A DNA stretch of 23,589 bases from Sphaeroforma arctica JP610 (Eukaryota > Opisthokonta > Ichthyosporea > Ichthyophonida). How positions within the stretch are numbered: position 1 is the first letter of the stretch; each line of letters opens with the position of its first letter. A program made the position numbers and the translations under genes. Below the pieces are notes generated by a model. That model ran no database searches and was not told the DNA's origin. It saw nothing but the letters and a program-made list of their open reading frames with translations. The stretch is taken from positions 90,314 through 113,902 of the forward strand of contig NW_014040467.1 in assembly GCF_001186125.1 (NCBI RefSeq), read 5' to 3'. Shown one piece after another: positions 9,640 to 19,892 of the stretch.

Positions 9640-10065
9640 CCCACTACGATCGTTCTCGAAACTCAAGCCGAAGGAACCGATTGGGGATCGTTAGAAACCA
9701 GAACAATCGTGTCTGTGGTACGGTTAAATTTTCCGGTTGACGGGGTTCCACTTGAATTAGAGACTGATGCCAGTGATTATGGTATCGGAGGTGCATTATT
9801 TCAGTTAATTGTCGGCCACAAGCACTACTTGATGTTCTTTTCGAAGACTCTCAACAAGGCGCAGCAGACATACGCGACACCAATGAAGGAATTGTTAGCG
9901 CTTCCATGATCATTTAATAGGGCAGCGCTTTACTGTGCACACGGACCACAAAGCGCTGATATACATGAACACCCAACTGAAATTGAACAGCATGCTGCAA
10001 CAATGGCATCACATCATTGCGCAATTCAATTTCGTGATAGCACATGTCTGTAGAAATACGGGCTA
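9640..10065 (+). pseudogene. RNase H region of element B, truncated
   Basis: Blocks of the gypsy RNase H are LETDASDYGIGGALFQ (about 9755-9805), FFSKTLNKAQQTYAT (about 9835) and HTDHKALIY (about 9937). After QFNFVIAHV the similarity ends at the junction with the LTR of element C. Fossil copy. Confidence 0.85.
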
Positions 10066-10069
10066 CGGA

Positions 10070-10558
10070 AAGTATTCTAAATTCACTTTGATGGCTCCAA
10101 TAGCCCAAATATTTGGTATGACTCATTTACTTGGACCTATTTGAGACGATCGTAGATGTAGGATATTATAATCCAAATTTTATAATCTCTGAACTACTGC
10201 TTACAGGTTTTGGTCTTCCCGCCAATCTCCAAAATCCAATAAGTCTGTTTCTTTTTTTTATAACTTTTCTTCAGATGGAACTTTATTTATATTAGCGAAT
10301 GTATTAACTTGACTTACGTTCTTATGTCTATCTACAAATTAGACATGCGGTCATGAACACTTAGTACTTCCAGTGAATATTATTCAATAAAGAACAGCTA
10401 AAGGTACGTCCTGTGTGATCGAGGATATTAAGGCTCTTACCAAGAGGCAGTCCCGATCATTCTTACACAAGCTACCACTGCTAAATCCTAACTGACTTAA
10501 ATTGTATCTTAGTTTATACAACATAGTTTAAAACATAGAAATATCCATCGAAGTTTAC
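10070..10558 (+). repeat. 5' LTR of element C
   Basis: Direct repeat of 16876-17382, starting AAAGTATTCTAAATTCACTT and ending GAAGTTTACA. It contains AATAAA at 10386-10391 (possible polyadenylation signal). The left end is unusual because it does not begin with TG, so the true boundary may differ by a few bases. It abuts the truncated RNase H of element B. Confidence 0.85.
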
Positions 10559-10742
10559 ATATTTTTCTGCTATTTAGTAGATACCGTAGTGTACTGCTTC
10601 TAGACTGTCTAATAATTGCTTACTATCCAGCGACAGGACTGTAAGTATTCTATAACTACCTCATAGTGGCTAATACTACCCGAAAGTTAGCTACCCGCTA
10701 GTTACTATACCTAGACTTTATTAATTTTCCTATTCTTGAGCT
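10559..10742 (+). other. 5' leader of element C
   Basis: A+T-rich, non-coding stretch between the LTR and the first gag ATG (10743). A primer-binding site should lie at its start, but no tRNA match was recognised by eye. Confidence 0.4.
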
Positions 10743-12600
10743 ATGGCTATGGCTAAAGAAAATTCTAAAGGCAAGGGAGCCGCCAGCTCTAAGCCTGCTA
10801 AGCCTGTTGAGGTCCTGAGGTTACTGGGGACGCTGGTCCGTCTGGTACTGAGCCTGCCGTTGAAGCTGTATAGGAAGCCGTTTCTGAGATTGGTTCTGAG
10901 GAAACCTCTGAGGATGACTCGTCGGACCCTAAAGCCTTAGAAGTAGGGGTCTCAACTGCCGCGGAAAGGCTCGCCAGTGTCCGTGTGTCTCCTAGTAGTG
11001 CAGCCCAGGGCCTCAGCTCGCCATCTGACCGCGAAAAGTCAGATATTGGAAAGGCTACATCTCCTGAACAAGTGGAGGAATCGTCTCGAGATCGACGGTT
11101 TATTACTACTAAAAGTCAGCCCAATCCACCTATTAACAAAGATGGTGGCGTTCCATTTCGTGAAATTTCATTGAATGCCTCGCCACTGAATGCCTCGCCA
11201 CTGAATGTTGGGGCGGAAGACGCAAATGTTGGGGACGCCACAACTCGACAACGAGTGGTTGGATCTTCTCAATCTCGACGCCATTTGAACCGCAAAGATG
11301 AGCCTTTAAAGGAGCTAGCCGCTGCCGCAGCTTCTGACCCTTCGATCATACCCCACGTGGCCGATATTCTTCCTATACTGAAGAAAAAATAAATAATATT
11401 CCGAGCCGGGTTTCAAATATGGGACCAACTGGTTTACCAGCCAGCAGGTTTACCACTGAGCCAGTTACCGCTGGTGAAGTGGGTAAAACCTCAAGATTTG
11501 ATCACTATAGCTCGGAAGCTACAATCGGCCATCCTCTCGACAAACCTAACCCCGTCAGAGGCTATGATCGTATGGAAATCGATGAGGCTTACCACCCTCA
11601 TAACATCGACCCTCATTTACCATCTAACCCTGATAATCACGACTTTGGTAATCGTTATACCAGTACCTCACTAAAGTGTACCCACTCTAGTTCTGAAGAC
11701 GAGGAGGTGAGAACGAGACAACATCGTCTCAGGCTAATATGTTCTGGTATACAAGTCCTTGAGGACCATCTATTGAATGACTAGCGGATACCATTCGCTA
11801 TCTAATTGATAACAAGAGAAAGGAGATAGACTCCATCTTGGCACTAGCAGCCCGTAGCACTGAGTGTGAGCCTCGTGAATGCTTCGAACCAAGCTTTATA
11901 AAGCAGCTAGGTAACGCGAAGGCTGAGGTCGATTTCACTACTAATGAGAGTACAGTGGAGACACTGAAGGGCTTTGACCAGCTCAAGGAGTCTGCCAGCC
12001 TTGAGCATAAGCAGATGACGAATGCCTTTATTCATTTCTGCGAGTCAGAGGAATGGAAAACTATCTTGGAGGCCCATGAGCCCAACTGGAAAGCCCTACT
12101 CTGGCGCCAGTTGCGTGAGAATATACTTAACGCCTTCTTTGAAGATTCACGTGACCGTGAACTTCTAAAGTCTCGCAAGTCCTTTGCGAACGATACTACT
12201 ATTCGAGGTGCTCTAGCTCATATGACACATATAAACACGCGGATGGGAGGTCGTACCTACACTGGCCAATATTTATTAATTTGTCAGATGATGGAGACTC
12301 TGGGGGCTAACTTTTTTAAGAAGGTCAATGATGATATTAACGCCTATGGTGATTTACGATCTATGTCATGGTGATTTACGATCTATGCCTTGAACTGTCT
12401 TTGAGAAGATAGTTCAAAAACATACCAACCCATCTACTAGAGTACTTAGTATACTAGAGTACTTAGTACCTCGAGCTTTACCCAGCCCGCTAAGCGTACC
12501 GCGATAGAGAATAACATTGCGCGTAATACTAAGAAACATCACACTACTGCTGGAGGTGGTAAAGGCTATACTTCTACTGAACCAAAGGGTGAAAGGAAGG
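10743..12600 (+). pseudogene. gag region of element C
   Basis: It begins MAMAKENSKGKGAASSK, a basic start followed by a long acidic, Ser/Pro-rich, low-complexity part (10743-11780). A helical capsid-like part follows at about 11800-12370, with blocks FEPSFIKQLGNAKAEVD, FIHFCESEEWKTIL and LWRQLRENILNAFF. Short tandem duplications occur in the low-complexity part. Resemblance to gag is inferred from position before the zinc knuckles and protease. Fossil copy. Confidence 0.65.
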
Positions 12601-12604
12601 AGAG

Positions 12605-12785
12605 AGCACCTTGCAAGAAGTGTGGTTACAACCTCACTAAACGTGATGGCAAGTGAAAAGGTAAACACGACTCTGTTAAGTGTGCACCAGGCAAGCCAAA
12701 CTTTGGACACTATATGAAAGAGTGTACTGCTTGCAAGGGTACTAACGGTTGGCACAAAGATGATTGCAAGGACATACCGGACGTC
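12605..12785 (+). pseudogene. zinc-knuckle (nucleocapsid) segment of element C
   Basis: Cys/His clusters CKKCGYN, GHYMKEC and CKGTNGWHKDDC lie between the capsid-like part and the protease. They fit a nucleocapsid-type RNA-binding segment with non-standard spacing. Fossil copy. Confidence 0.65.
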
Positions 12786-12809
12786 CAAGTTAAGCACTGA
12801 CAGTTCCAT

Positions 12810-13200
12810 ATGTGTGCACTGGAGCAAGATTATGAGAAAAAGTTTAATAAAATCTATACCAAAGGAGATGAACGTATACTTCCAACCGTTTATGTAAATG
12901 GAGAGAAAGTTATAGCACTTTTTGATCCAGGGGCTGAAGTCTCTGCTATCTCACGTCGAGTAGCCTACGCTACAGATATGGTTATCCACAACGAAACAAC
13001 TAATTTAATCTTGGGAAATGGCAAAGTTACCACTTGCGAAGAAGCCATTGACTATGCACACATAATGTTGTCAGATAGAAAAGAAGAAAAGACTCACCTA
13101 ATCGTTACTGACATGTCTCAGAAATACGATTTAATTATAGGTATGACTGATCTTCTCAGTTTAGGTATAACTCTCACTGGTCTGCTTAATGGGCTAGACC
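12810..13200 (+). pseudogene. aspartic protease region of element C
   Basis: The strand-loop ALFDPGAEVSAIS (about 12915-12955) is the retropepsin active-site position, and LIIGMTDLLSLGITLTGL (about 13132-13190) is the C-terminal block seen in gypsy proteases. Fossil copy. Confidence 0.75.
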
Positions 13201-13319
13201 CAAATAAAGATCAGTCAGATGATAACATGTTAAAGATACCTAAACCTCCGGGAGGTGAAGCAAAGGATATGATTCCGCACTTTACCGATAGAATTATGGA
13301 CTTAATTATACAAAACAGG

Positions 13320-14050
13320 AGGATTACAAAAACTGACTGGTGTATGTTTGAGTTCTCTAACGGGTACGTTAAGCTTGACTTAACAAACGTCGACTTTTCT
13401 AAGTTAAAGTGTCCTTCACATAACTACGTGAGTTGGAGACACAAAGATGTTGTCAAAACCCAAATTGAGGATTGGTTAAAACAGGGTCTAATTGAAATCA
13501 ATTATGATGCAACCCCAGTTAACCTAGCTCTCTTAGCGGTCGATCAATATAAGAAAAACAAGGGTAGTACTAGATCTGTCGCCAATCAACAAACTAAATC
13601 CGCAACATAGTTTTCTCTCACCAAGATAAGCGAGATACAACGCAAAATGGAAGGTGCGACTATCTTTTCCAAGGTAGACTTAAAAACTGAATTCCATCAA
13701 TTACAAATATATGAGCCGCATAGGAAATACTTTTCTTTTACTTGGCAAGGTAAGAAGTACCAGTTTAAAAGTGCACCTGAAGGCTTACACATGATACCTT
13801 CTTTCTTCCAACAAGTTATGATAGAACTATTTGTGGATCTGCCGGATAACGTATCAGTATATTTAGATGATATAGTTATCTTTACAATGACATCACATAA
13901 ACATGCTTAACTTGTTAAGGAAGTCTTAAAGCGACTAAGCCATGCCAAAATTAAGATTAACGAGGACATGTGTTCTTTTGCTAAAGATACTATACACTTA
14001 TCTGGTTACAAGGTATCTGCAGCAGGGGTAGAAATTGATCCTGGCAAGAA
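13320..14050 (+). pseudogene. reverse transcriptase region of element C
   Basis: RT blocks in order are IEDWLKQGLIEI (about 13465), FSKVDLKTEFHQLQI (about 13665), YFSFTWQGKKYQFKSAPEG (about 13728), and the catalytic YLDDIVIF (about 13860), followed by the thumb/connection block with INEDMCSFAK and LSGYKVSAAG (about 13955-14030). This is a typical Ty3/gypsy RT layout. Fossil copy. Confidence 0.88.
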
Positions 14051-14199
14051 ACAATTTCTGTTGGATTTATCGACACCGATTACTGGAAGAGATATGAAAC
14101 TATGTGTGTGGGTTTGCTAACTTCTTCTTGGATTCGGTACCTCATCTTTCTCATTACTTAAAGACTTTCAGTCACCTACGGCTGCACAAAGGACCTTTG

Positions 14200-14670
14200 G
14201 GAAAGCTCTGGACTAAAGAATGTGATGATGCATTTAAGCTAGTCAAAAGTAAAGTAATGGACGCACCCATCATGCAATACACTGTGGATGACGTCCCATT
14301 CCAAGTAGCAACTGACGCTTCAGATCGAACGGTAGGTGGAGTGCTATACCAAACGATGAATGGTAAACCACGCTACATACAATTTTTTAGCAAGAGTTAT
14401 AATAAAAGTCAACGTAATTACCCTACCGTTAAACAAGAGCTCCTTGTTATTGTTACTGCGCTAAGACAGTTTAAAGACTACCTATGTGGAAGTTATTTCA
14501 CTGTCGCCTGTGTCTTTAACATATTTAAAGGACACAAACCCTGATTCACAGTTGGTGAGCCGCTGGCATGACATTATTGCTAAGTTCGATTTTAACATTA
14601 CACACATACCAGGAATACATAATCATCTTCCTGACATGCTCTCTCGACTTGTCCCTGACTACCAGCTAAC
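14200..14670 (+). pseudogene. RNase H region of element C
   Basis: Blocks are ATDASDRTVGGVLYQ (about 14310), FFSKSYNKSQRNYPTVKQEL (about 14383) and a tail with SRWHDIIAKFDFNITHIPG then LPDMLSRL (about 14565-14650), the standard end of gypsy RNase H. Fossil copy. Confidence 0.88.
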
Positions 14671-14689
14671 AGTTATATGCTTAATAAGA

Positions 14690-14890
14690 AATGGTTTAAC
14701 CTCGCTCAATCAAGATGGGGTCCATTTACTATTGATATGCTCGCCGCAGAACATAACAAACAGATTTCTGATTATAGGTCGTTGACTCATCCTAAGGTGA
14801 TGCCTTTCAACTTGACTTATCAAAGCATAATGCGTGGGCTAAGCCACCTTGGCAACTTATCGCACAGTTGTTAATTATGTTAATATTGGC
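14690..14890 (+). pseudogene. methyltransferase-like segment between RNase H and integrase of element C
   Basis: The block WGPFTIDMLAAEHNKQI (about 14713-14765) resembles the 'fGPftiDlfA...N' signature, and a W-A-K-P-P-W-Q-L-I block (about 14833-14862) resembles the NPPW/F motif. Both are known from the methyltransferase-like domain of DIRS-type elements and from some other retroelements. Which of these the segment is closest to cannot be settled by eye. Fossil copy. Confidence 0.55.
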
Positions 14891-15229
14891 AATGCCGATT
14901 GAGACGGCATTAGATCGTAAAAGCATGGAACTAGCTAAGGCCATGGATCAAAGACTCAAAGCTCTAAGCGAACCTGAAGCTCGCGCTCAACTACTCAAAG
15001 CGCTGCTTAAAGAATAGCCAAGAGTTACGAAACAACTGAAGAAGATACTTCACCAATTTAATGTTGTTAATTACGTATCTCAGAAGTTTACCCCTCCTGA
15101 TACTGAAGTTGCCCTATCTAACGGGACTATGGTTCATCCAGCCAGCGTTACACAAAATCTAACTGACTTAGAAGAGCTCGAGAGTAGAGTTAAACTAATA
15201 CAGAATTTGACTCATCGAGCATATGTGCA

Positions 15230-15660
15230 TACTTATAAGATGGCTATTCGTGCAGGGCTTGATCACCTGGCGCTGAAAGAAACCATACGTGAAGTATACT
15301 GACAATCAGATCAAGCGCTACGATTGGGCACCCCTAAAAAGTGTTACAGACGACCAACTGATGCGCCGAGTCATAGTCGATTTGGTTAAACTCCCGCGAT
15401 CCAAGTATACTGGTGATGTATATATCTGTCATTTCTTATGTGTGGCTTCGGGCTATAACTTACTTTATGCAATACCAAACAAACGCCCGCAAACAGTGAC
15501 AGAGTTATACTATCACGTCTTTAATGACTTCGGTTTCCTCCGAGTGGTATGTTCTGATAACGGTAGTGAGTTTTTTTACCGACGTAATGGAGGCAATGAT
15601 ACTCGTATCAGGAAACGCAGGATGCAAAGGATACACGTCATAAAGAACTAAAGAAGCTAT
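15230..15660 (+). pseudogene. integrase core region of element C
   Basis: The rve-type core shows the block VIVDLVKLPRS (first catalytic Asp, about 15380), GYNLLYAIPNKRPQTVTEL (about 15450-15510) and VVCSDNGSEFF (second Asp, about 15548). The role in the family is insertion of the cDNA into the genome. The N-terminal zinc-binding part upstream (14900-15280) is only weakly recognisable. Fossil copy. Confidence 0.82.
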
Positions 15661-15679
15661 TGCGTACCACACTAGCTGA

Positions 15680-16641
15680 CGTTGAGGATATATGGCCTTA
15701 TCATTCGAAATGGGTTCAGAATGAATATCTGCATGAATCTTCAAACTGGAACACTCTCGTTTCACTATTTCTTTGGCCGCTATAGTGAATTACAAACAAC
15801 GTATGACAAAACTGCGCCCCAGGAACACGTTACTCCGTGGCTACAAAAGATCGAGCATATGCAGAACGTTGTTTACCCCTGTTTACTCGAGCACAAAAAT
15901 AGTGTCCTACTTAAAGCGTATGACCGATGGAATAACACTAAGAACATTATTCAGTTCAAAGTTAGTGATTATGACAATATTATAAATCGCAATGTTAACA
16001 TTACCGAACTCTCTTCTAAGACAATTGGACCTTTTGTTATTTCCTACCACGATGAGAAGAGTGATGCTTACGAAGTGAATATTATAAATGGTACTAGCGT
16101 AATTAATCTAGGCACTCACCGTATCCTTACCTCCGAACTCTCATGCGCTCGCTCATTTGGTTCTGATATCCCAGTTATGGATTCACAAGTCAAAGATATA
16201 ATTGACAAAACATCCGAAGACGGTTACACTTACAACAAGACCCGTTTTATGGATGAGGCAGTAGCTTGGCTAACCTCCGATGCGTTCCGTGAATCTCGCG
16301 ACTTCCTTCGTATTTTTAATAAGAAATGGAATAAGCGTTTATATAAGAACACACGAGATAAACGAAAAGGGTTTCCTCAGGTGACTACAAACCCGGATGG
16401 ATATGAAATTTCCTATTTGCCACCTACTTCCTATGTGACTATACATTGTATCATACATACTTACCATTTTTGAAATAAATAATATTATCCCTATGTGACT
16501 AAAACTTCTGATCTGCTTACCAACAGAGCAGAATATTCTTCGAGCTTATTTACTAATGAAGAACAACCTTTGGCTTTTACCTTACCGAGTAATAAACGTA
16601 AGGCGCCTACATCGGAAATGGTTACTGGACCAAAATACTAA
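15680..16641 (+). pseudogene. integrase C-terminal part and pol tail of element C
   Basis: Continues from the integrase core. A GPF/Y-type module reads TIGPFVISYHDEKSDAYEV (about 16018-16075) with HRILTSEL after it. A long basic tail has no recognised domain, ending in PTSEMVTGPKY and a stop near 16641. No chromodomain was recognised. Fossil copy. Confidence 0.7.
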
Positions 16642-16875
16642 ACGACATAGAGTACAACATGAGGCTTGAACTCGTACATGTAGGCACATACTTACTCGTT
16701 AAGCCATGGCCGAAACCGTTTTACTTTGGTTTTTGCTTTACGAACTAGATCGTATATTTACGTACGTCCGTAGTCCTAAAAGGTCAGTCTAAAATATCAA
16801 GATCAAATGAGATAACACATTGGGTTTTATTTGTATCTAAAATAATTTAATACAGGATCTTTTTCCAATATTTCC
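16642..16875 (+). other. 3' untranslated stretch of element C
   Basis: Non-coding, A+T-rich stretch between the pol stop and the 3' LTR. A polypurine tract would be expected at its right end; none is clear, the bases before the LTR being pyrimidine-rich (TTTTTCCAATATTTCC). This is another reason to treat the LTR boundary as approximate. Confidence 0.4.
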
Positions 16876-17382
16876 AAAGTATTCTAAATTCACTTTGATG
16901 GCTCCAATAGCCCAAATATTTGGTATGACTCATTTACTTGGACCTATTTGAGACGATAGTAGATGTAGGATATTATAATCCAAATTTTATAATCTCTGAA
17001 CTACTGCTTACAGGTTTTGGTCTTCCCGCCAATATCCAAAATCCAATAAGCTGTTTCTTTTTTATAACTTTTCTTCAGATGGAACTTTATTTATATTAGC
17101 TAATGTATCAACTTGACTTACGTTCTTATGTCTATTATGTCTATCTACAAATTAGACGCGTTGTCATGAACACTTAGTACTTCTAGTGAATATTATTCAA
17201 TAAAGAACAGCTAGAGGTACGTCCTGTGTGATCGAGGATATTAAGGCTCTTACCAAGAGGCAGTCCCGATCATTCTTACACAAGCTACCACTGCTATATT
17301 CTAACTGACTTAAATTGTATCTTAGTCTATATAACATAGTTATAACATAGTTTAAAACATAGAAATATCCATAGAAGTTTAC
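16876..17382 (+). repeat. 3' LTR of element C
   Basis: Direct repeat of 10070-10558, with AATAAA at 17199-17204. Compared with the left LTR it has small duplications (TATTATGTC near 17130 and ATAGTTATAAC near 17340). Beyond GAAGTTTACA the sequence is unrelated to what follows the left LTR. Confidence 0.88.
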
Positions 17383-17868
17383 AGAATGCTGCATCTGTGT
17401 GTTTTTCATTCTAAATTAATTTCTGGGTATGCTCATTGGAGGCCGGATTTTTTTTCAAGTGTGATTTAACAGAATTCACGGTCTGAAAATCCAGGCTTGC
17501 GGGTCATGGCCATAGACCGCAATGGCCATACTTCATTTAAACTTGGCTACAATCAATTCGGGCTCTAGTGTTTGCTATTCATAAAATGTACGCGCGTGTA
17601 CGTTGCATCTATACACATGTTGCTTGGGCCCTGTTGCAATTAACTAAGTGTTTGATCGTGCTCACTAATGCCTCGTTTCTGATATTAAGCAGGTGCAAAT
17701 ACATCAAAATTCTATAGCTTGGTCTGGCATTGATGTACTTTTTTTTTTTGCAAAATCAGCGACAAGTTTCCGGCTTGCATTTTCAATTAGGCTATAGCTA
17801 CTTCGATGAAGTCATATACTCTTTGTCTATCCCGTACTCATCACCTCCTGTCGTTTGATTTAATGTAG
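17383..17868. other. spacer or intron upstream of the host gene tail, no gene seen
   Basis: A+T-leaning sequence with a run of ten Ts near 17740. One plus-strand stretch (about 17472-17570) is open for about 30 codons after an AACAG acceptor-like word, but shows no family resemblance. It is most likely intron or intergenic. Confidence 0.4.
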
Positions 17869-18069
17869 TCACACGTGGAACAGGGGAGTCGGTACATCAG
17901 AGGGCCAATGCACGGCAGGTGGATGGCATCCATCAAAGCACTTCCTCGCGTACACGGCGTATTCGAGGACCCCGAAGGACGATGAGTAAGTTGACTTTAT
18001 ATATATTCATTCGCACGCACTCTTTCAAGTTACAGGCTGACTGTTTTTTATAGCTTGAACGTGTCGTAG
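17869..18069 (+). CDS. last two exons of a WD40-type protein, THOC3/Tex1-like C-terminus (tentative)
   Basis: Exon 17869-17985 follows a TTTAATGTAG acceptor and ends at GA|GTAAGT. Exon 18036-18069 follows TTACAG and ends in TAG (18067-18069). Across the 50-bp intron the frame is kept. The residues include AGGWHPSKHFLAYTAYSRT and then LTVFYSLNVS before the stop. The W-H-P-x-x-x-x-L-A-Y block followed by a final strand resembles the last WD40 blade of THOC3/Tex1 (a THO complex mRNA-export subunit), whose end reads AWHP...LLAFA...GTVKLFG. Upstream exons are not found before element C. Only the exon structure is well supported; the family is a tentative call from about 50 residues. Confidence 0.45.
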
Positions 18070-19014
18070 ATCGAATACATTGCATAGTAAGCGGCCCTGA
18101 CATACCAAAAAGCACACAGAGAGCGTGATGGATCTCACTGCTGGAGTTTTCGGGTTGTGCTCATGAGTTCCTGATGTTGCCTACAATATTTCTTCTCAAG
18201 TGCTTGATCTTGGCTGCCTTAAATTATGTACAAGCTCAATCATGACCGTCACCATCTTAATTTCATGATGAGCGTCTATTTTTCCTATTCCGCACTTTTT
18301 GAGATACTGTTTACTTTATTGATGAATTAGTCACTGTCTTTGTACTAATTTATGCACCAATCTCTGTTGTTTCAGTCGTCGAACTAACCCTTCGCCCGAG
18401 GTGAGTGTATTCGGATATAAAGATACCGGAAGGAAAAGCAAGGATTGACAGCATAAACACGACAAATATTAGGGTGGAGCAAATTATAATCACCGGTTAA
18501 ATAATAAATGTATGCATAAAAATACTAGTTCCACGTGTGGCAACTATTTTTCTTCGTAATATGACCAGTAAGATCGATCTCGCATGAGCGTGATATGATA
18601 ACACGTTGAAGTGTTTGATCTCATGTTGTATGTAACGGCCCGATTAGTGTTCCAGAATTAGAACGCCGCGCCTGACATTTTTTGGGCGATTGCATTCCAT
18701 TGCGATATCGGCATGTAATATATTGTTTGCTTTGACAGCAGGAGTTGTATTTGCCATGAAAGCCCAATACAGCAGCAGGCGTTAAACTTTCGTTGTAAAT
18801 CCGAAATGAGACTGGTCGCGTGTCATCCGTGAGCATATTCTCACTAGTTTTGTAGATATGATTGTTTTTTTTAACTTGTAACTCATCTAATAGAATCAGT
18901 AAACTGAAAGCATCGCTATGTCCACCGCATTGGCATAATACATTCCTAATGAAATAACATTATCTTCCGGCTGTTGTTTTAACATCCCTTGTCCCATCTC
19001 GCCAATCCTTCTAG
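18070..19014. other. intergenic or intronic stretch with one candidate microexon
   Basis: Mostly A+T-rich with no long protein-like frame. The only candidate is 18376-18400, a 25-base piece between a good acceptor (TCTGTTGTTTCAG) and a good donor (GAG|GTGAGT) on the plus strand. Open frames on the minus strand (for example 18621-18836) have no family resemblance. Confidence 0.35.
18376..18400 (+). other. candidate 25-nt microexon
   Basis: Flanked by a pyrimidine-rich tract ending CAG (18375) and by GTGAGT (18401-18406), both close to consensus. It could belong to a plus-strand gene overlapping 17869-19343. The coding frame is unknown. Confidence 0.25.
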
Positions 19015-19343
19015 GTACGATATAAGAATGCACTGCATAACTCCATATCAGTGTTCAGTGCTCTTCTGAGATCTGTGGGAGCATATACTCAGACGACCAC
19101 TCCTGACACTGCCTCTCCTCTCCTATGCCAATTAGAGGTTCACACGCTTAGCCAGCTGCCTCATTGCATTTACATGTGGTACAGAAACACTGTCTGCGCT
19201 ACAAGGTTCCCATTTCTCTAAAGGTGGTACAAGTACCGCAGCCAATCCTGAATCCTCTGAACCGGATCGGGACGGAGAAACATCACAATACAACGCCATA
19301 CGGCAATTCAAGCACAGACGAGAGTGAGCAAATCAAGCTTCGC
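19015..19343 (+). CDS. possible exon(s) of an unrecognised plus-strand gene
   Basis: After a strong acceptor (ATCCTTCTAG ending 19014-19018) a frame runs with residues such as NALHNSISVFSALLRSVGAY and TPDTASPLLCQLEV. Two other plus frames are open over the second half, one ending in a Ser/Glu/Asp-rich tail (TAANPESSEPDRDGETSQYN) at a TGA near 19343, the other running to 19403. At most one can be real, and none matches a family I know. The minus strand is also partly open here (see 19283-19600). Confidence 0.25.
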
Positions 19344-19600
19344 CGATCTCCGATTACCATGTTCAATGCCGTGCGTGCACATTTACTACTTGCGATTTTA
19401 TGACCAGCCACTGAACTGAGACGTGTTGTTCCCAGAGTGCCATGCTCCCCGTTCTCCTCTGTGATAATTGCACAGGCACACTCTAATCACTATAATTGAA
19501 ATTAAACAGTTACCTTCGCAGTATGGATTGTATGATAGAATGCCATCTCGATCGAAGTAGACTAATATCGAATCACCCACATGACCGTTCCGCTTGATGA
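19283..19600 (-). CDS. possible two-exon minus-strand gene fragment, unrecognised
   Basis: A candidate exon at 19514-19600 follows CTCATTCAG and ends at GAAG|GTAACTG. Its residues include IKRNGHVGDSILVYFDRDG and LSYNPYCE. A second candidate exon (19283-19458, after TTATCACAG) keeps the frame and ends in TGA at 19283-19285. The first has convincing protein texture. The second overlaps competing plus-strand frames. It lies downstream of the Derlin stop, so it could be a separate small gene or an alternative Derlin 3' end. No family recognised. Confidence 0.28.
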
Positions 19601-19892
19601 CTGAATGAGAGCACAGTGGAGAAAGATCGGTGAGGCTTCCTCATGGCTCCACTTCTCACACTGCATATGTCAGTCACCTTCTCCCGCTCAGGCGATCACC
19701 GATACACCACAAATGAACTGCCATGACCTTGCTTCAAGTCCAACTTAGTCGGACCATTCCACACCTTATTGACCACGTCTCAATCGCTACTCCATCATTT
19801 TCTAACACGCGTGCCTGCGAATATCATATCCTTGTGCTTGTTGCAGGTAACCCCTGGGTTGCGTACAACCATCTGATTCCTAACACTCGCTT

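Larger units (their letters stand above)
5598..10069 (+). mobile_element. Element B: Ty3/gypsy-type LTR retrotransposon fossil, 3' part missing
   Basis: Same family as element A, in the opposite orientation. It has an LTR (5598-5940), gag from 5958, linker and protease (8100-8690), reverse transcriptase (about 8900-9500) and RNase H (about 9640-10060). It stops abruptly at about 10070, where the LTR of element C begins. No integrase or 3' LTR of this family is found downstream, including beyond element C. It is broken in several places. The intact order of domains and close match to A support the family call. The age is not measurable without a second LTR. Confidence 0.88.
10070..17382 (+). 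mobile_element. Element C: Ty3/gypsy-type LTR retrotransposon, two LTRs, near full length but broken
   Basis: Two direct repeats of about 490 and 507 bp bracket a coding interior ordered gag, zinc knuckles, protease, RT, RNase H, methyltransferase-like segment, integrase. That order (integrase last) marks Ty3/gypsy. The RT and gag differ clearly from those of A and B, so it is a separate family. LTR identity by eye is about 97%, with roughly a dozen or more substitutions plus a 9-bp and an 11-bp duplication in the right copy, so insertion is fairly recent by element standards. Several breaks are present. No target duplication is obvious (left flank ends CTACGG, right flank begins GAATGC). Confidence 0.88.

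Noticed and set aside
10070-10144. Continuation of element B RNase H frame into 10070-10144
   Set aside because: These bases are repeated at 16876 onward as the LTR of element C, so the open frame past 10070 is accidental.
17472-17570. Upstream exon of the WD40-like gene
   Set aside because: Open for about 30 codons after an acceptor-like word, but no WD40 features and no matching donor at its end.
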